From Corynebacterium faecale (lineage in GTDB: Bacteria; Actinomycetota; Actinomycetes; Mycobacteriales; Mycobacteriaceae): a stretch of 64,000 nucleotides of DNA. Shown here in pieces: positions 1 through 8,210 of this stretch. The position numbers were made by a program, and so were the translations under genes. Numbering within the stretch: the first letter of the stretch is position 1; every line of letters begins with the position of its first letter. The stretch spans positions 372,001-436,000 of the forward strand of contig NZ_CP047204.1 in assembly GCF_030408735.1 (NCBI RefSeq), given 5' to 3'. The notes under the pieces were generated by a model, which was not told the origin of the DNA, ran no database searches, and worked only from the letters and a program-made list of their open reading frames with translations.

Positions 1-222
1 GCTCCCGGTCTGCGTCAGTTGATTGCCTTTATCTCACGAATGACTGCAGCTGACCGTGCGGAGCTGGAAGGTATCAGCGCTGACCGTTCGCATCAGATTG
101 TCGCGGGTGCGCTGGTGGCGGAGGCCGCCATGCGTGCTCTGGACATCGACAAAATTGAGATCTGCCCGTGGGCTCTCCGCGAGGGTGTTATCTTCACGCG
201 GATCGATAAGGGTCTCGAGTAG
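1..222 (+). CDS. ppx: Exopolyphosphatase / Ppx-GppA phosphatase, C-terminal part
   Basis: The reading frame is open from the first base and ends at 222, so only the last 73 residues are inside the window. The piece shows the end typical of actinobacterial Ppx/GppA proteins: a segment reading ISADRSHQIVAGALVAEAAM followed by a tail ending in WALREGVIFTRID. These enzymes hydrolyse terminal phosphate from polyphosphate or pppGpp using an actin-like ATPase fold; the catalytic part lies outside. Position just before proC matches the second ppx gene of C. glutamicum. Family assignment is good; substrate cannot be judged from this fragment. Confidence 0.85.
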   Translation, partial: APGLRQLIAFISRMTAADRAELEGISADRSHQIVAGALVAEAAMRALDIDKIEICPWALREGVIFTRIDKGLE

Positions 223-248
223 ATTTGTTAGGAAAGGAGTTGGCGTAG

Positions 249-1235
249 ATGAGTGAAGAAAAACTTACTGTCGCGGAGCTGATGGCCCGCGCAGCCAAGG
301 AGGGGCACTCAACGGACGCTCCCCGGCGACGTCGTCGCCGCAGCCTGGAAGATGGTGGCGTTTCCGTCGCTGAGCTGACCGGCTCCATTCCTGCTGTCAA
401 GGAGAAGCCGGCGGAGTCCAGGCATTCCGCGGTCAAGATCGATGACCCCGCAACGCCACCGGCCACCCCGGTTGAGACTCCTGCCAGCGCTGTGTCTGAG
501 TCGCCGGTGGAGGCCGCCGAGGTTAAAGCAGCACCACAGGTTGCGCCGAAGGCAGAGGCTAAGCCTGAGGTTGCGGCCGAGCCTGCCGTAGAGGTGACTC
601 CAGCGGCTGAACCCGTAGCTGCACCGCAGGCGGAGGAGAGCACACCTGAAAAGGCCGAGCTCCCCGTCAAGCCCGCACCCGTGCGTTCTGCACCCAGCGA
701 GGATGAGACCATGGTGCTCAGTATCGTGGATGAGAAGGATCCGATCCGTCTCACCACCGGTGCGTTCCCCGTGGTCCCTGCCTCTGCGGTGAAGCCCGCG
801 CAGGTTCAGCAGTCATCTGCCGACACCCAGGATGCTGAGGCGGCCGCCGATGCGGAGTTCGCCGCCACCGGATCGGAGGATCGGGCAGCTGACTATCCTG
901 CGGACACCATGCAGATGGACGCCACCACCGGTGAACTCGAGGTGTCTGATGCCGCTGATGAGGCTGAAGAGAAGGAATCCGGCAAGGTGTCGGTGTTCTC
1001 CGTGCTCCTCATGGCGATCGTCGGAGTGGTGCTCGGTGCCGCTGTGTTCCTCGCTTTCGAGATGCTCTGGGAGCGCCTCAACAACTGGCTGGTGGCCCTC
1101 CTGGCCATCGCGGTTACCCTGGGCATGGTCGGAATCGTCCATGCGCTGCGGACCTCCCGTGATGGTTTCAGCATGGTGCTTGCCGGTGTGGTCGGCCTGG
1201 TCATGACCTTCGGGCCCCTGCTCATCGTGTTCTAA
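249..1235 (+). CDS. Hypothetical protein, acidic Ala/Pro-rich with C-terminal membrane segments
   Basis: 328 residues. AAAGGAG lies nine bases before the ATG. After a short N-terminal stretch there is an arginine cluster (residues about 26–31), then some 200 residues rich in Ala, Pro, Glu and Val with no evident fold, probably disordered. The C-terminal 82 residues (from about 247) contain three hydrophobic segments, near 247–272, 287–306 and 308–327. The layout suggests a membrane-anchored protein with a long cytoplasmic tail. It follows the exopolyphosphatase gene by 26 bases and is probably co-transcribed with it. I recognise no functional domain; comparable proteins sit at this place in other corynebacteria. 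Confidence 0.85.
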   Translation: MSEEKLTVAELMARAAKEGHSTDAPRRRRRRSLEDGGVSVAELTGSIPAVKEKPAESRHSAVKIDDPATPPATPVETPASAVSESPVEAAEVKAAPQVAPKAEAKPEVAAEPAVEVTPAAEPVAAPQAEESTPEKAELPVKPAPVRSAPSEDETMVLSIVDEKDPIRLTTGAFPVVPASAVKPAQVQQSSADTQDAEAAADAEFAATGSEDRAADYPADTMQMDATTGELEVSDAADEAEEKESGKVSVFSVLLMAIVGVVLGAAVFLAFEMLWERLNNWLVALLAIAVTLGMVGIVHALRTSRDGFSMVLAGVVGLVMTFGPLLIVF

Positions 1236-1270
1236 ACAGCGCTTTCTATCGCTCAGCCACGCGCAGTGAT

Positions 1271-1303
1271 CACCGCCCATCCACCTGCGGATGGGCGGTT
1301 TTT
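1271..1303 (+). terminator. Rho-independent terminator
   Basis: An 11-bp perfect stem (ACCGCCCATCC / GGATGGGCGGT) with a 6-base loop is followed by a T run. It lies 36 bases after the preceding stop codon and separates that gene from proC. Confidence 0.85.
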
Positions 1304-1352
1304 CATGACCTGATTCTGCGCAACAGGTGGGGAAGATGGCACTGTGGAGGGT

Positions 1353-2165
1353 ATGACAACAATTGCAGTAATTGGTGGCGGTCAGATCGGCGAGGCACTG
1401 GTCTCCGGTCTGGTGGCAGCCGACGTGAACCCACAGAACATCCGAGTCACCAACCGACGTGAGGAACGCGGAGCAGAACTCCACGAGCGTTATGGCGTGG
1501 TGGCACTCACCGACAATGCGCAGGCGGTGGATGAAGCCGATGTGGTTTTCCTCTGCGTGAAGCCGAAGATGATCCTCGATGTGCTCGCGGAGATCTCCAC
1601 CACCGTGGACAACAACTCAGCAGCCACGGTGATGGTCAGCATGGCCGCGGGCATCAACCTGGCCTCCATGGAGGAGAAGGTGTCCGCGGGCCTGCCCATC
1701 GTGCGTGTCATGCCGAACACCCCGATGCTGGTGCGCAAGGGGATGTGCACGGTGACCGGAGGCCGCTTCGTTGATGGGGAGCAGCTGGACCTGGTCCAGG
1801 AGCTGCTCCGCTCCGTGGGTGATGTCCTGGTGGTGGAAGAGTCCGATATTGATGCGGTGACCGCCATGTCGGGTTCTTCACCGGCGTATCTCTTCCTGGT
1901 GACCGAAGCCCTCATTGATGCCGGCGTGAACCTGGGACTGACCCGCGCCGCAGCACAGCAGCTGGCGGTCAGTGCCTTCCATGGCGCTGCATCCATGCTC
2001 AAGGAGACCGGTAGGGAACCTTCGGAACTGCGGGCGGGGGTGTCCTCCCCGGCGGGCACCACGGTTGCAGCACTCCGTGAACTGGAGGAGAGCGGGATCC
2101 GCGGAGCATTCTTCCGTGCAGCCCAGGCATGCGCGGACCGATCCGCTGAAATGGGCCGCTCCTAA
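1353..2165 (+). CDS. proC: Pyrroline-5-carboxylate reductase
   Basis: 270 residues, the usual length. Reduces 1-pyrroline-5-carboxylate to L-proline with NAD(P)H, the last step of proline synthesis, in the cytoplasm. The N-terminus has the dinucleotide-binding motif [10 protein letters not shown]; family signatures follow, including VMPNTP in the middle, SGSSPAYLF, and a C-terminal SPAGTT segment. The ATG at 1353 gives the N-terminus MTTIAVIGG seen in relatives. An in-frame GTG at 1344 has a better-spaced purine run (GGGGAAG) ahead of it and would add three residues, so the exact start is unsettled. Monocistronic by its flanking hairpins. Confidence 0.95.
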   Translation: MTTIAVIGGGQIGEALVSGLVAADVNPQNIRVTNRREERGAELHERYGVVALTDNAQAVDEADVVFLCVKPKMILDVLAEISTTVDNNSAATVMVSMAAGINLASMEEKVSAGLPIVRVMPNTPMLVRKGMCTVTGGRFVDGEQLDLVQELLRSVGDVLVVEESDIDAVTAMSGSSPAYLFLVTEALIDAGVNLGLTRAAAQQLAVSAFHGAASMLKETGREPSELRAGVSSPAGTTVAALRELEESGIRGAFFRAAQACADRSAEMGRS

Positions 2166-2208
2166 GCGCCCCTGGCCGTTACGTGGCTGTTGTGGGGCTG
2201 TTGCCTGG

Positions 2209-2237
2209 GGGGAAATTCATGAAATCGATTTCCCCCT
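2209..2237 (+). terminator. Possible terminator after proC
   Basis: GGGGGAAAT at 2209–2217 pairs with ATTTCCCCC at 2229–2237 around an 11-base loop. No T run follows, so it may be a stabilising or pausing hairpin rather than a true terminator. Confidence 0.35.
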
Positions 2238-2347
2238 GGGGTGTGCGACCAGCATCAACGCCCCCGGTGGGCTGTCTCAACCCGGTCTCACCACTGAAAT
2301 TAGGTAACAATTGTCGCAATAATCACAAGAATCACGCTAAGCTGTAC

Positions 2348-2389
2348 CACGCACGTGCGTGATCGTACTGCGGGAGGGGAAGCCCGCAG
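2348..2389 (+). promoter_or_regulatory. Palindrome and leader stem-loop before the HTH gene
   Basis: A perfect 14-bp palindrome, CACGCACGTGCGTG (2348–2361), is followed after six bases by a stem CTGCGGG / CCCGCAG (2368–2374, 2383–2389) enclosing the purine loop AGGGGAAG. Both lie 25–66 bases ahead of the HTH gene start at 2414. The palindrome is the kind of site a dimeric regulator binds. The stem-loop would be in the mRNA leader if transcription begins near a TAAGCT at 2338–2343. Function is inferred. Confidence 0.4.
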
Positions 2390-2413
2390 CACGCGAAATG
2401 TTGAAGGGTAGAG

Positions 2414-2611
2414 ATGAAAATGGCTAGAGAAGATAAAGGAACCTTCCTGACAGTTGCTGAGGTCGCGGAGATCATGCGCGTTTCCAAGATGACTGTCTAC
2501 CGGCTTGTTCACTCCGGTGAACTTCCGGCGGTTCGGGTGGGGCGCTCTTTCCGCGTCCATGAGAAGGCCGTCAATGACTACCTGGATTCCTCGTTCTACG
2601 AGGCTGGCTAA
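2414..2611 (+). CDS. Small excisionase/MerR-type helix-turn-helix DNA-binding protein
   Basis: 65 residues. Nearly the whole protein is one winged-helix domain of the excisionase-like HTH_17 type (residues about 12–60): TVAEVAEIMRVSKMTVYRL, then a wing GELPAVRVGRSFRV. Such proteins bind DNA without a ligand domain. The start has GAAGGGTAGAG just upstream; a second ATG at 2420 is possible. The order proC, this HTH gene, bS22 is also found in mycobacteria (Rv0500, Rv0500A, Rv0500B by memory), so it is a conserved actinobacterial neighbourhood and not a phage remnant. Its target is unknown. Confidence 0.9.
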   Translation: MKMAREDKGTFLTVAEVAEIMRVSKMTVYRLVHSGELPAVRVGRSFRVHEKAVNDYLDSSFYEAG

Positions 2612-2937
2612 AACCCAGGCAGCCGTCCGCGGTCTTTCTGAGAACCCATTGAGATTAAGTCTCTCCCATCACCTCGGTGCCTCATGGCTCCACCCGGTGG
2701 GAGGGACTTCGTCATTCCTGCACCACGGTGGGCCCCGGATTTTGGAGCCCCACAGCCTGTGGGGGTAAGATGATTCACATTCGTGTCAGCGCACACCTAT
2801 GGAAATTTTCCATTGCGAACAACCGGGTGGTGTTGCAACACTCACCACAGCGGTCCGCGGTTTCCGAATGTGCACTTCGGTAATGGGTGCTGGCAGGTTT
2901 TGTACGTACAACAACGATGTAAGCGAGGGAAACCGTT
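2612..2937. other. Intergenic region before the bS22 gene
   Basis: 326 bases with no credible gene. It should hold the promoter of the small ribosomal protein gene. A perfect 12-bp palindrome TTGTACGTACAA lies at about 2899–2910, some 27 bases before the start codon. I see no confident -10/-35 pair. The Shine-Dalgarno-like GCGAGGGA lies just ahead of the ATG. Confidence 0.5.
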
Positions 2938-3039
2938 ATGGGTTCTGTCATTAAGAAGCGCCGCAAGCGCATGTCCAAGAAGAAGCACCGCAAGATGCTG
3001 CGCCGCACACGAGTCCAGCGTAGAAAACTGGGCAAGTAG
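2938..3039 (+). CDS. Small ribosomal subunit protein bS22 (33 residues)
   Basis: A 33-residue protein, easily missed by length cut-offs. It begins [20 protein letters not shown] and ends RRKLGK; 18 of 33 residues are Lys or Arg. This matches the AURKAIP1/COX24-type mini-protein identified as bS22 in mycobacterial ribosome structures, where it lies near the decoding region of 16S rRNA. GAGGGA lies upstream at suitable spacing and a strong terminator follows within 15 bases, so the gene is a tight independent unit. Identity is very secure because the sequence is nearly invariant in Actinobacteria. Confidence 0.95.
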   Translation: MGSVIKKRRKRMSKKKHRKMLRRTRVQRRKLGK

Positions 3040-3049
3040 GCTTCAGACA

Positions 3050-3082
3050 AAAACACCACCTGCACTGCAGGTGGTGTTTTTT
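3050..3082. terminator. Bidirectional terminator between bS22 and the HAD gene
   Basis: Near-perfect inverted repeat: AAAACACCACCTGCA mirrored by TGCAGGTGGTGTTTT, with A and T runs on the two sides, so it can work in both directions. Its right end touches the stop codon of the convergent gene. Confidence 0.9.
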
Positions 3083-4145
3083 ATTTCCGGAACCGGCGCC
3101 GCATCCGCCAGCCCGTGACACTGAACGCCGCGGTTGCCAGGGCTGGAACCCCGAAGGTGCGCACCGCTTTGCGCAGGGAACGGAAATCCCGCACCGCCCA
3201 GCCACGGTTGAGGGCTTCCGTCCGCAGTTTCCGGTCCGGGTTCACCGCCACTGCGGTACCCACCATGGAGAGCATCGGAAGATCGTTGATGGAATCGGAA
3301 TAGGCGGTGCAACGGGACAGATCGAGCTTCTCAATGGACGCCAGGGCTGCCACCGCATGGCGCTTACCGGGTCCGTGGAGAATATCGCCGACGAGTCGGC
3401 CGGTGAAGATGCCGTCTTTTGCCTCTGGAACCGTGCCGAGTGCCCCGGTGAAACCGAAACGCTGGGCGAGAATCTGTGCCAGCTGGACCGGGGTGGCGGT
3501 GACCAGCCATACCTGGTGGCCGGCCGCGATGTGCATATCCGCCAGCTGCCTGGTGCCGGGCCAGGTCTTATCCGCCATGGTGCGGTCCACGATCTCCTCG
3601 CACAGCTCCACCAGTTCCTCCACGGAACGGCCCTTGATGAACTCCAATGCCTGTTCGCGTCCCTGGGCCACATCATCGGCGTTCTCGGAGCCGGAGATCT
3701 TGAATTTCAGCTGTTTCCAGATCACCGGGACAATTTCATGCAGGGTGAAGAACTTCTTCCGGAACAACCCCTGGGCGAAGACGATGAGGGAGGAACCCTG
3801 GATGAGGGTGTTGTCCACATCGAAGAAGGCGGCGGCGCCGATATCCTGTGGGACATCAGGGTCGGGGATGCTGACATGGACGGATCCGGCGGCTTCAATG
3901 GCCCCAGTGACCGAATCCACACCCGAATGGAAATCATCCAGTTCCAGTCCGTAAATGGAGGCCACCGCCTCTGCCGCCGCTGCCTCACCGGCCTGGCGCT
4001 GAGCCTCATCATCGATGGGCGGTGCGGCGATATCTTCGATGAACCTGCGGAGATTGCCCCGGGATGCGCTCCAATTAGAGAGAAAATCCTCCGGGGAGCC
4101 CATGATGTCAAAACCCCAGTTGTTGTTTCCGCTGGCTGAGCTCAT
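3081..4145 (-). CDS. HAD-superfamily (subfamily IB, SerB-like) hydrolase
   Basis: 354 residues from the ATG at 4145. An N-terminal extension of about 100 residues precedes the HAD core. Motif I is [12 protein letters not shown] (Asp109 nucleophile, Asp111), and motif [14 protein letters not shown] is near the C-terminus. The extension FSTLHE-like helical cap segment and overall pattern match the HAD-IB group that includes phosphoserine phosphatase, but substrate is not predictable. The frame stays open upstream to 4334, but MSSASGNN at 4145 is preceded by GGAAGG about a dozen bases away and gives the likely N-terminus. Convergent with bS22, divergent from the glutaredoxin-like gene. Confidence 0.85.
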   Translation of the reverse strand: MSSASGNNNWGFDIMGSPEDFLSNWSASRGNLRRFIEDIAAPPIDDEAQRQAGEAAAAEAVASIYGLELDDFHSGVDSVTGAIEAAGSVHVSIPDPDVPQDIGAAAFFDVDNTLIQGSSLIVFAQGLFRKKFFTLHEIVPVIWKQLKFKISGSENADDVAQGREQALEFIKGRSVEELVELCEEIVDRTMADKTWPGTRQLADMHIAAGHQVWLVTATPVQLAQILAQRFGFTGALGTVPEAKDGIFTGRLVGDILHGPGKRHAVAALASIEKLDLSRCTAYSDSINDLPMLSMVGTAVAVNPDRKLRTEALNRGWAVRDFRSLRKAVRTFGVPALATAAFSVTGWRMRRRFRK

Positions 4146-4334
4146 GTGGTGACAAAAACCTTCCTTGTACCGAGATGAGCGGCAAGGCGCTGTGTTCGGG
4201 TGATGTTCGGGTGATGAAAAGATGATCGGGCATGATCTTAACGCCCGGAATGGGTATCGTATCCATGGTAAAGCTTTGTGCGCCACGGTGCTTGTCGTGG
4301 GTGGGCGAAGATGTAGTGAAGGGTGGCGGAACAC

Positions 4335-4577
4335 GTGGCATCAGACCACAGTGTGGAATTGATCGTTCGTGACAACTGCGGATCCTGTGTCCGTGTGCAG
4401 GCACAGATCGAACCTGTGCTCGCGGCGGCCGGGATTGACCTGGTGGTGAGCAATGTTGATCAGGATCCCTCGTTGAAGATCGAGTTCGGTGATCGTGTTC
4501 CCGTCATCCTGGTGGACGATGAGGAGTTCGCCTGCTGGGAAGTGGACAACGACGAGTTAGCCAAGGCTTTGTTGTGA
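4335..4577 (+). CDS. Glutaredoxin-like thiol-redox protein
   Basis: 80 residues from the GTG at 4335. Thioredoxin-fold mini-protein of the glutaredoxin-like DUF836 type, with active-site CGSC (Cys15, Cys18) after the first strand ELIVRDN and the cis-Pro motif DRVPVILVD. Likely reduces disulfides or binds a redox partner in the cytoplasm. GGTGG lies eight bases ahead of this GTG; another in-frame GTG at 4323 would add four residues. It lies 88 bases before hemA, whose enzyme depends on a reactive cysteine, so a link to haem synthesis is possible but unproven. Confidence 0.85.
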   Translation: MASDHSVELIVRDNCGSCVRVQAQIEPVLAAAGIDLVVSNVDQDPSLKIEFGDRVPVILVDDEEFACWEVDNDELAKALL

Positions 4578-4665
4578 CTCCGGCGATTGAGCGCTACCGT
4601 GAATCAATAAACTTTGATTCATTCTTTCGATTGATCAGTCCCTCCTTTGAAAGTCGGGTGAGATA

Positions 4666-6072
4666 GTGAGCGTGCTCGTTGTGGGAATGTCCCACAGGTC
4701 AGCACCTGTGGCGCTTTTAGAGCGCCTCAGCATGGACGACTCCGTCCGTGGACAAACCACTTCTTCCCTCGTGGAACGGCCGTCACTGTCTGAGGCTCTC
4801 ATCGTCTCTACGTGCAACCGTCTCGAGGTCTATACGGTAACCAGCAGTTTCCACAGCGGCGTCAATGATGTCGTGGAGGTGCTCCACGAGGTCAGTGGTG
4901 TGGACATCGAGACCCTCCGTGGTTATCTCTATGTTCGCTACGCCGATGCCGCGGCCGAGCACATGCTGGTGGTGGCTTCCGGTCTGGATTCCATGGTGGT
5001 GGGGGAGCAGCAGATCATCGGTCAGGTGCGCACCGCCTACCAGCAGGCCACTGATGCGGGAACCGTCGGTCCGGCACTGCATGCCCTGGCGCAGACCGCC
5101 CTGCACACCGGTAAGCGTGTCCACTCCGAGACTGACATTGATGAGGCGGGTGCCTCCATGGTGTCCTTCGCCATCGATCAGGCTCTCGCCCAGATGGGTA
5201 TTGATCCGGCTTCGGAGAATCCCCTCGCGGGTAAGACCGCCCTGGTGTTGGGTGCCGGGGCGATGAGTTCGCTGGCGGCGACACACCTGGGTCGGGAGGG
5301 CGTCGATAAGCTCGTTATGGCCAACCGCACCCGCGAGCGTGCCGAGCGGCTGGCCTCGCACTCGGAGCAGGCCGGTGTGCCTGCCGAGGTCATTGACTAC
5401 GCCGAGCGCGCCCACGTGCTCAGCCGGGTTGATCTGGTGGTGTCCGCCACCGGCGCCGATGATTTCACCATCAAGCCCAGTGACATCCCCGTGGATGCGC
5501 AGCTCATGCTCGTGGATCTGTCCATGCCGCGTGATATCGATGATGCGTGCATCGAGGTCCCTGGTGTGGACCTGGTCAACATCGAAAGGATGCACCGCGC
5601 CAAGCGCGAGGATCCCACCGGGGATGCCACCGAAGGTGCTGATGCCCTGGCGATCGTCCGGGAGGAGCTGGAGGCGTTCACCTCCGAACAGCGCATCCGC
5701 GATGTGGTGCCGGCTGTGTCCGCCCTGCGCAGGCAGGCCAACGAGCTGCTCAACCAGGAACTGGACCGTCTCCACTCCCGCACCCCGGACATGTCCGAGG
5801 AGGACCGCAAGGAAGTCACCCGTGCAATCCGCCGTGTGATGGACAAATTCCTGCATGAACCCACGGTGCGCGTAAAGAAGCTGGCGGCCCGGTCCGGAAC
5901 CGTGTCCTATGAGTCTGCGCTGCAGGAACTCTTCGGATTGGAAGCAGTGCAGACCACCGCGCCCGCCACGATCACCTCCGTCAACGCGTCCGAACTTCCC
6001 GATGCAGGTATTGTCGCCATCGTGAACTCACCTACCTCCACAGGCCAACCCGTGTCTGTGGACGGTTCCTAA
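4666..6072 (+). CDS. hemA: Glutamyl-tRNA reductase
   Basis: 468 residues. Reduces glutamyl-tRNA(Glu) to glutamate-1-semialdehyde with NADPH, the committed step of haem synthesis by the C5 pathway. The catalytic cysteine is Cys50 in STCNRLEVY; the NADPH-binding domain has LVLGAGAMSSLAATHL, and a C-terminal helical dimerisation domain follows. The GTG start gives SVLVVGMSHRSAPV, the conserved N-terminus. hemC follows after 24 bases, so the two are probably one operon. hemL, which uses the product, is some 31 kb downstream in this window. Confidence 0.97.
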   Translation: MSVLVVGMSHRSAPVALLERLSMDDSVRGQTTSSLVERPSLSEALIVSTCNRLEVYTVTSSFHSGVNDVVEVLHEVSGVDIETLRGYLYVRYADAAAEHMLVVASGLDSMVVGEQQIIGQVRTAYQQATDAGTVGPALHALAQTALHTGKRVHSETDIDEAGASMVSFAIDQALAQMGIDPASENPLAGKTALVLGAGAMSSLAATHLGREGVDKLVMANRTRERAERLASHSEQAGVPAEVIDYAERAHVLSRVDLVVSATGADDFTIKPSDIPVDAQLMLVDLSMPRDIDDACIEVPGVDLVNIERMHRAKREDPTGDATEGADALAIVREELEAFTSEQRIRDVVPAVSALRRQANELLNQELDRLHSRTPDMSEEDRKEVTRAIRRVMDKFLHEPTVRVKKLAARSGTVSYESALQELFGLEAVQTTAPATITSVNASELPDAGIVAIVNSPTSTGQPVSVDGS

Positions 6073-6096
6073 ACTTCCATAACTTCAAGGAGTGGA

Positions 6097-6996
6097 ATGA
6101 CTCTCAGAATCGGTACCCGCGGATCAAAACTGGCCACCACCCAGGCTGGCCACATGCGGGACAAGCTCAAGCATTTCGGCCGTGACGCAGAACTGACCAT
6201 CATCACCACCCCGGGCGATGTGAACATGTCACCGGTGGAACGCATCGGCGTGGGTGTATTCACCCAGGCCCTCCGCGATGCGCTCATGGCTGATGAGATC
6301 GATGTGGCGGTGCATTCCTTCAAGGATCTCCCGACCGCACCGGACCCACGGTTCCACCTGGTGGTGCCCACGCGCGCGGATGCCCGCGATGCGCTCATCG
6401 CCCGGGATGGTCTGACCCTGAATGAGCTGCCTGAAGGCGCCAAGGTGGGCACCTCCGCACCGCGACGCATCTCCCAGTTGAAGGCCATTCGCCCTGACCT
6501 GGAGATCCTGCCACTGCGTGGCAATATCGACACCCGCATGGGCAAAGTCACCGACGGTGAATTGGATGCCGTGGTGCTGGCCTTCGCCGGTTTGTCCCGC
6601 GTGGGAATGCAGGACCGTGCCACCCAGGTCTTCGACCCTGAAATCCTCATGCCGGCTCCGGCCCAGGGTGCTCTGGCAATCGAGTGCCGCGTGGAGGACG
6701 AGGACATCGTCACCGCGCTCAACATGCTCATGCATGCTGATACATACGTCACAGCGGTGGCGGAACGCACCGTGCTCAACCGCCTGGAGGCAGGCTGCAC
6801 TGCACCGGTTGCAGCACACGCCACCCTGGACGGTTATGCCGGTGACACCATGACCCTGACCGCCGGGGTGTTCGCTCTCGATGGCAGTGAGCAGCTGGTT
6901 TTCAGTGCCCAGGGTCCGGGCGATCAGCCGGTGGAGCTGTCCGAGCAGGTCGCGGCCCAGCTCATTGAACATGGCGCCGCAGAGCTGATCGGCTAA
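6097..6996 (+). CDS. hemC: Porphobilinogen deaminase (hydroxymethylbilane synthase)
   Basis: 299 residues. Joins four porphobilinogen molecules into the linear tetrapyrrole hydroxymethylbilane. It starts [15 protein letters not shown], the family signature, and has the cofactor-attachment cysteine Cys234 in [11 protein letters not shown], to which the dipyrromethane primer binds. AAGGAG precedes the ATG by suitable spacing. Second gene of a hemA-hemC unit. Confidence 0.97.
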   Translation: MTLRIGTRGSKLATTQAGHMRDKLKHFGRDAELTIITTPGDVNMSPVERIGVGVFTQALRDALMADEIDVAVHSFKDLPTAPDPRFHLVVPTRADARDALIARDGLTLNELPEGAKVGTSAPRRISQLKAIRPDLEILPLRGNIDTRMGKVTDGELDAVVLAFAGLSRVGMQDRATQVFDPEILMPAPAQGALAIECRVEDEDIVTALNMLMHADTYVTAVAERTVLNRLEAGCTAPVAAHATLDGYAGDTMTLTAGVFALDGSEQLVFSAQGPGDQPVELSEQVAAQLIEHGAAELIG

Positions 6997-7149
6997 CTGA
7001 CACCCGCCTGCCGGGAGTCGGAGAGTTGGGTAACAGGTTGGTGTCTTAGGGGAATTTCTCTGTTCCCCGTGTAACAATGGATCAAAATGAGTTGAATTGG
7101 CGACATTGGTGACATTGTTCGCCCCGACACGTGGAAGAGACCCGCTGTT

Positions 7150-7518
7150 GTGGCTGAATTGAAAATTACAAAGAAGCACCTCACCATCCACCTGTCCTGG
7201 TGGGAGAAGATCGGTGCCCGTCGCAGCCATCTCACGGTTCCCCTGCGCGCGATCCGTGATATCCAGGTGGTGGACAATGCCCTCGACTCCGCTGATGTCC
7301 CCGGTGTCCGGGGCATGGTCCGTATCCCAGGTGTCTTCGTCGCCGGCACCCGGGCCGGGGGATTCCTCACTGAGGAGAACCACCGCAATGTTTTCAGCGT
7401 GTGCCGCCGCAACGATCCGGGCCTGGTCATCGAATTAGACAAGGTCAGCATCGGCCGCATCGTCGTGTCCACCCAGGACGCCGAGAAGTACGCCTCGGAG
7501 CTGGCCCTGGCCCGCTAG
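7150..7518 (+). CDS. Conserved hypothetical protein
   Basis: 122 residues from a GTG. Soluble, mixed alpha/beta, with a conserved-looking core VPLRAIRDIQVVDNA and PGVRGMVRIPGVFVAGTRAGGF, ending in a region VIELDKVSIGRIVVSTQDAE. The pattern of strands suggests a small PH-like barrel, as in many short actinobacterial proteins of unknown role, but I cannot name a family with confidence. It stands alone between hemC and the PfpI gene, with 153 bases upstream that include a weak GGGGAA/TTCCCC hairpin. Confidence 0.75.
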   Translation: MAELKITKKHLTIHLSWWEKIGARRSHLTVPLRAIRDIQVVDNALDSADVPGVRGMVRIPGVFVAGTRAGGFLTEENHRNVFSVCRRNDPGLVIELDKVSIGRIVVSTQDAEKYASELALAR

Positions 7519-7619
7519 CCGTTGCGCTGAAACACCTGGGGATTCTGCAGCTTCACCCTCATTTGGTTACCATCGGGCCCACATCGATCCGAAGCAACCA
7601 GATGCATGAGGAGAAGTAC

Positions 7620-8153
7620 ATGTCCAAGAAGATTCTTGTCATTTCCACCGATTTCGGCACCGAGCGGGATGAGCTGGTGGTGCCGGTGGACAAGCTCAAA
7701 GGCCTCGGCCATGACGTCACGGTGGCCACGCCCAACGGTGAGCCGGTTCAGACCGTGCTCAGCGACAAGGACTGGGATCTCGAATTCCCCGTCGACGGAA
7801 AGCTCTCCGGGTACACCTCCACCGATTTCGACGTGATCGTCCTGCCCGGCGGCACCGTCAACTCCGACAACGCCCGCCTGGACACCGAAATCCTCGACCA
7901 GCTGAAGAAGCAGGCAGGGGCAGGCCGCACGGTTGCGGCCATCTGTCATGCGCCGTGGGCGCTTATCGACGCCGGTCTGGCCCCCAACAAAAACCTCACG
8001 TCCTACACCTCCGTGCGGATTGACCTGGAAAATGCCGGTGCCACCTGGCATGACGTCCCCGTCCAGATCTGCAACACCGATGAGTGGACACTGATCACCT
8101 CCCGCAATCCGGGCGATCTGGATCCTTTTATCGAGGCAATCGATCAGGCTTAG
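7620..8153 (+). CDS. DJ-1/PfpI family protein (type 1 glutamine amidotransferase-like)
   Basis: 177 residues. The DJ-1/PfpI fold is shown by the nucleophile elbow AAICHAPWALI with Cys109 followed by His, and the upstream VIVLPGGTVNSD loop. This is the YhbO/PfpI branch, linked to stress protection, proposed deglycase or protease activities, none of which can be assigned here. The ATG at 7620 follows GAGGAG; an upstream in-frame ATG at 7603 lacks a ribosome binding site. Convergent with qsuR and separated by a shared terminator. Confidence 0.9.
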   Translation: MSKKILVISTDFGTERDELVVPVDKLKGLGHDVTVATPNGEPVQTVLSDKDWDLEFPVDGKLSGYTSTDFDVIVLPGGTVNSDNARLDTEILDQLKKQAGAGRTVAAICHAPWALIDAGLAPNKNLTSYTSVRIDLENAGATWHDVPVQICNTDEWTLITSRNPGDLDPFIEAIDQA

Positions 8154-8171
8154 TAATACTTCCATAACCCG

Positions 8172-8210
8172 CCCCGCGAACCGTGATCTCTCATCCGGTC
8201 CGCGGGGTTT
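8172..8210. terminator. Terminator between the PfpI gene and qsuR
   Basis: CCCCGCG plus ACCG pair with CGGT plus CGCGGGG around a 12-base loop, followed by TTT. The hairpin spans the qsuR stop codon, which lies in the loop. Confidence 0.7.

Noticed and set aside
194..757. Long antisense frame across the Ala/Pro-rich gene
   Set aside because: Its Ser/Thr/Ala-rich product mirrors the codon pattern of the sense gene; no start signal.
4783..5856. 357-residue antisense frame within hemA
   Set aside because: Shadow of a strongly coding GC-rich gene; hemA is certain.
7049..7068. Terminator after hemC (GGGGAA / TTCCCC)
   Set aside because: Only six base pairs and no T run; may be chance.
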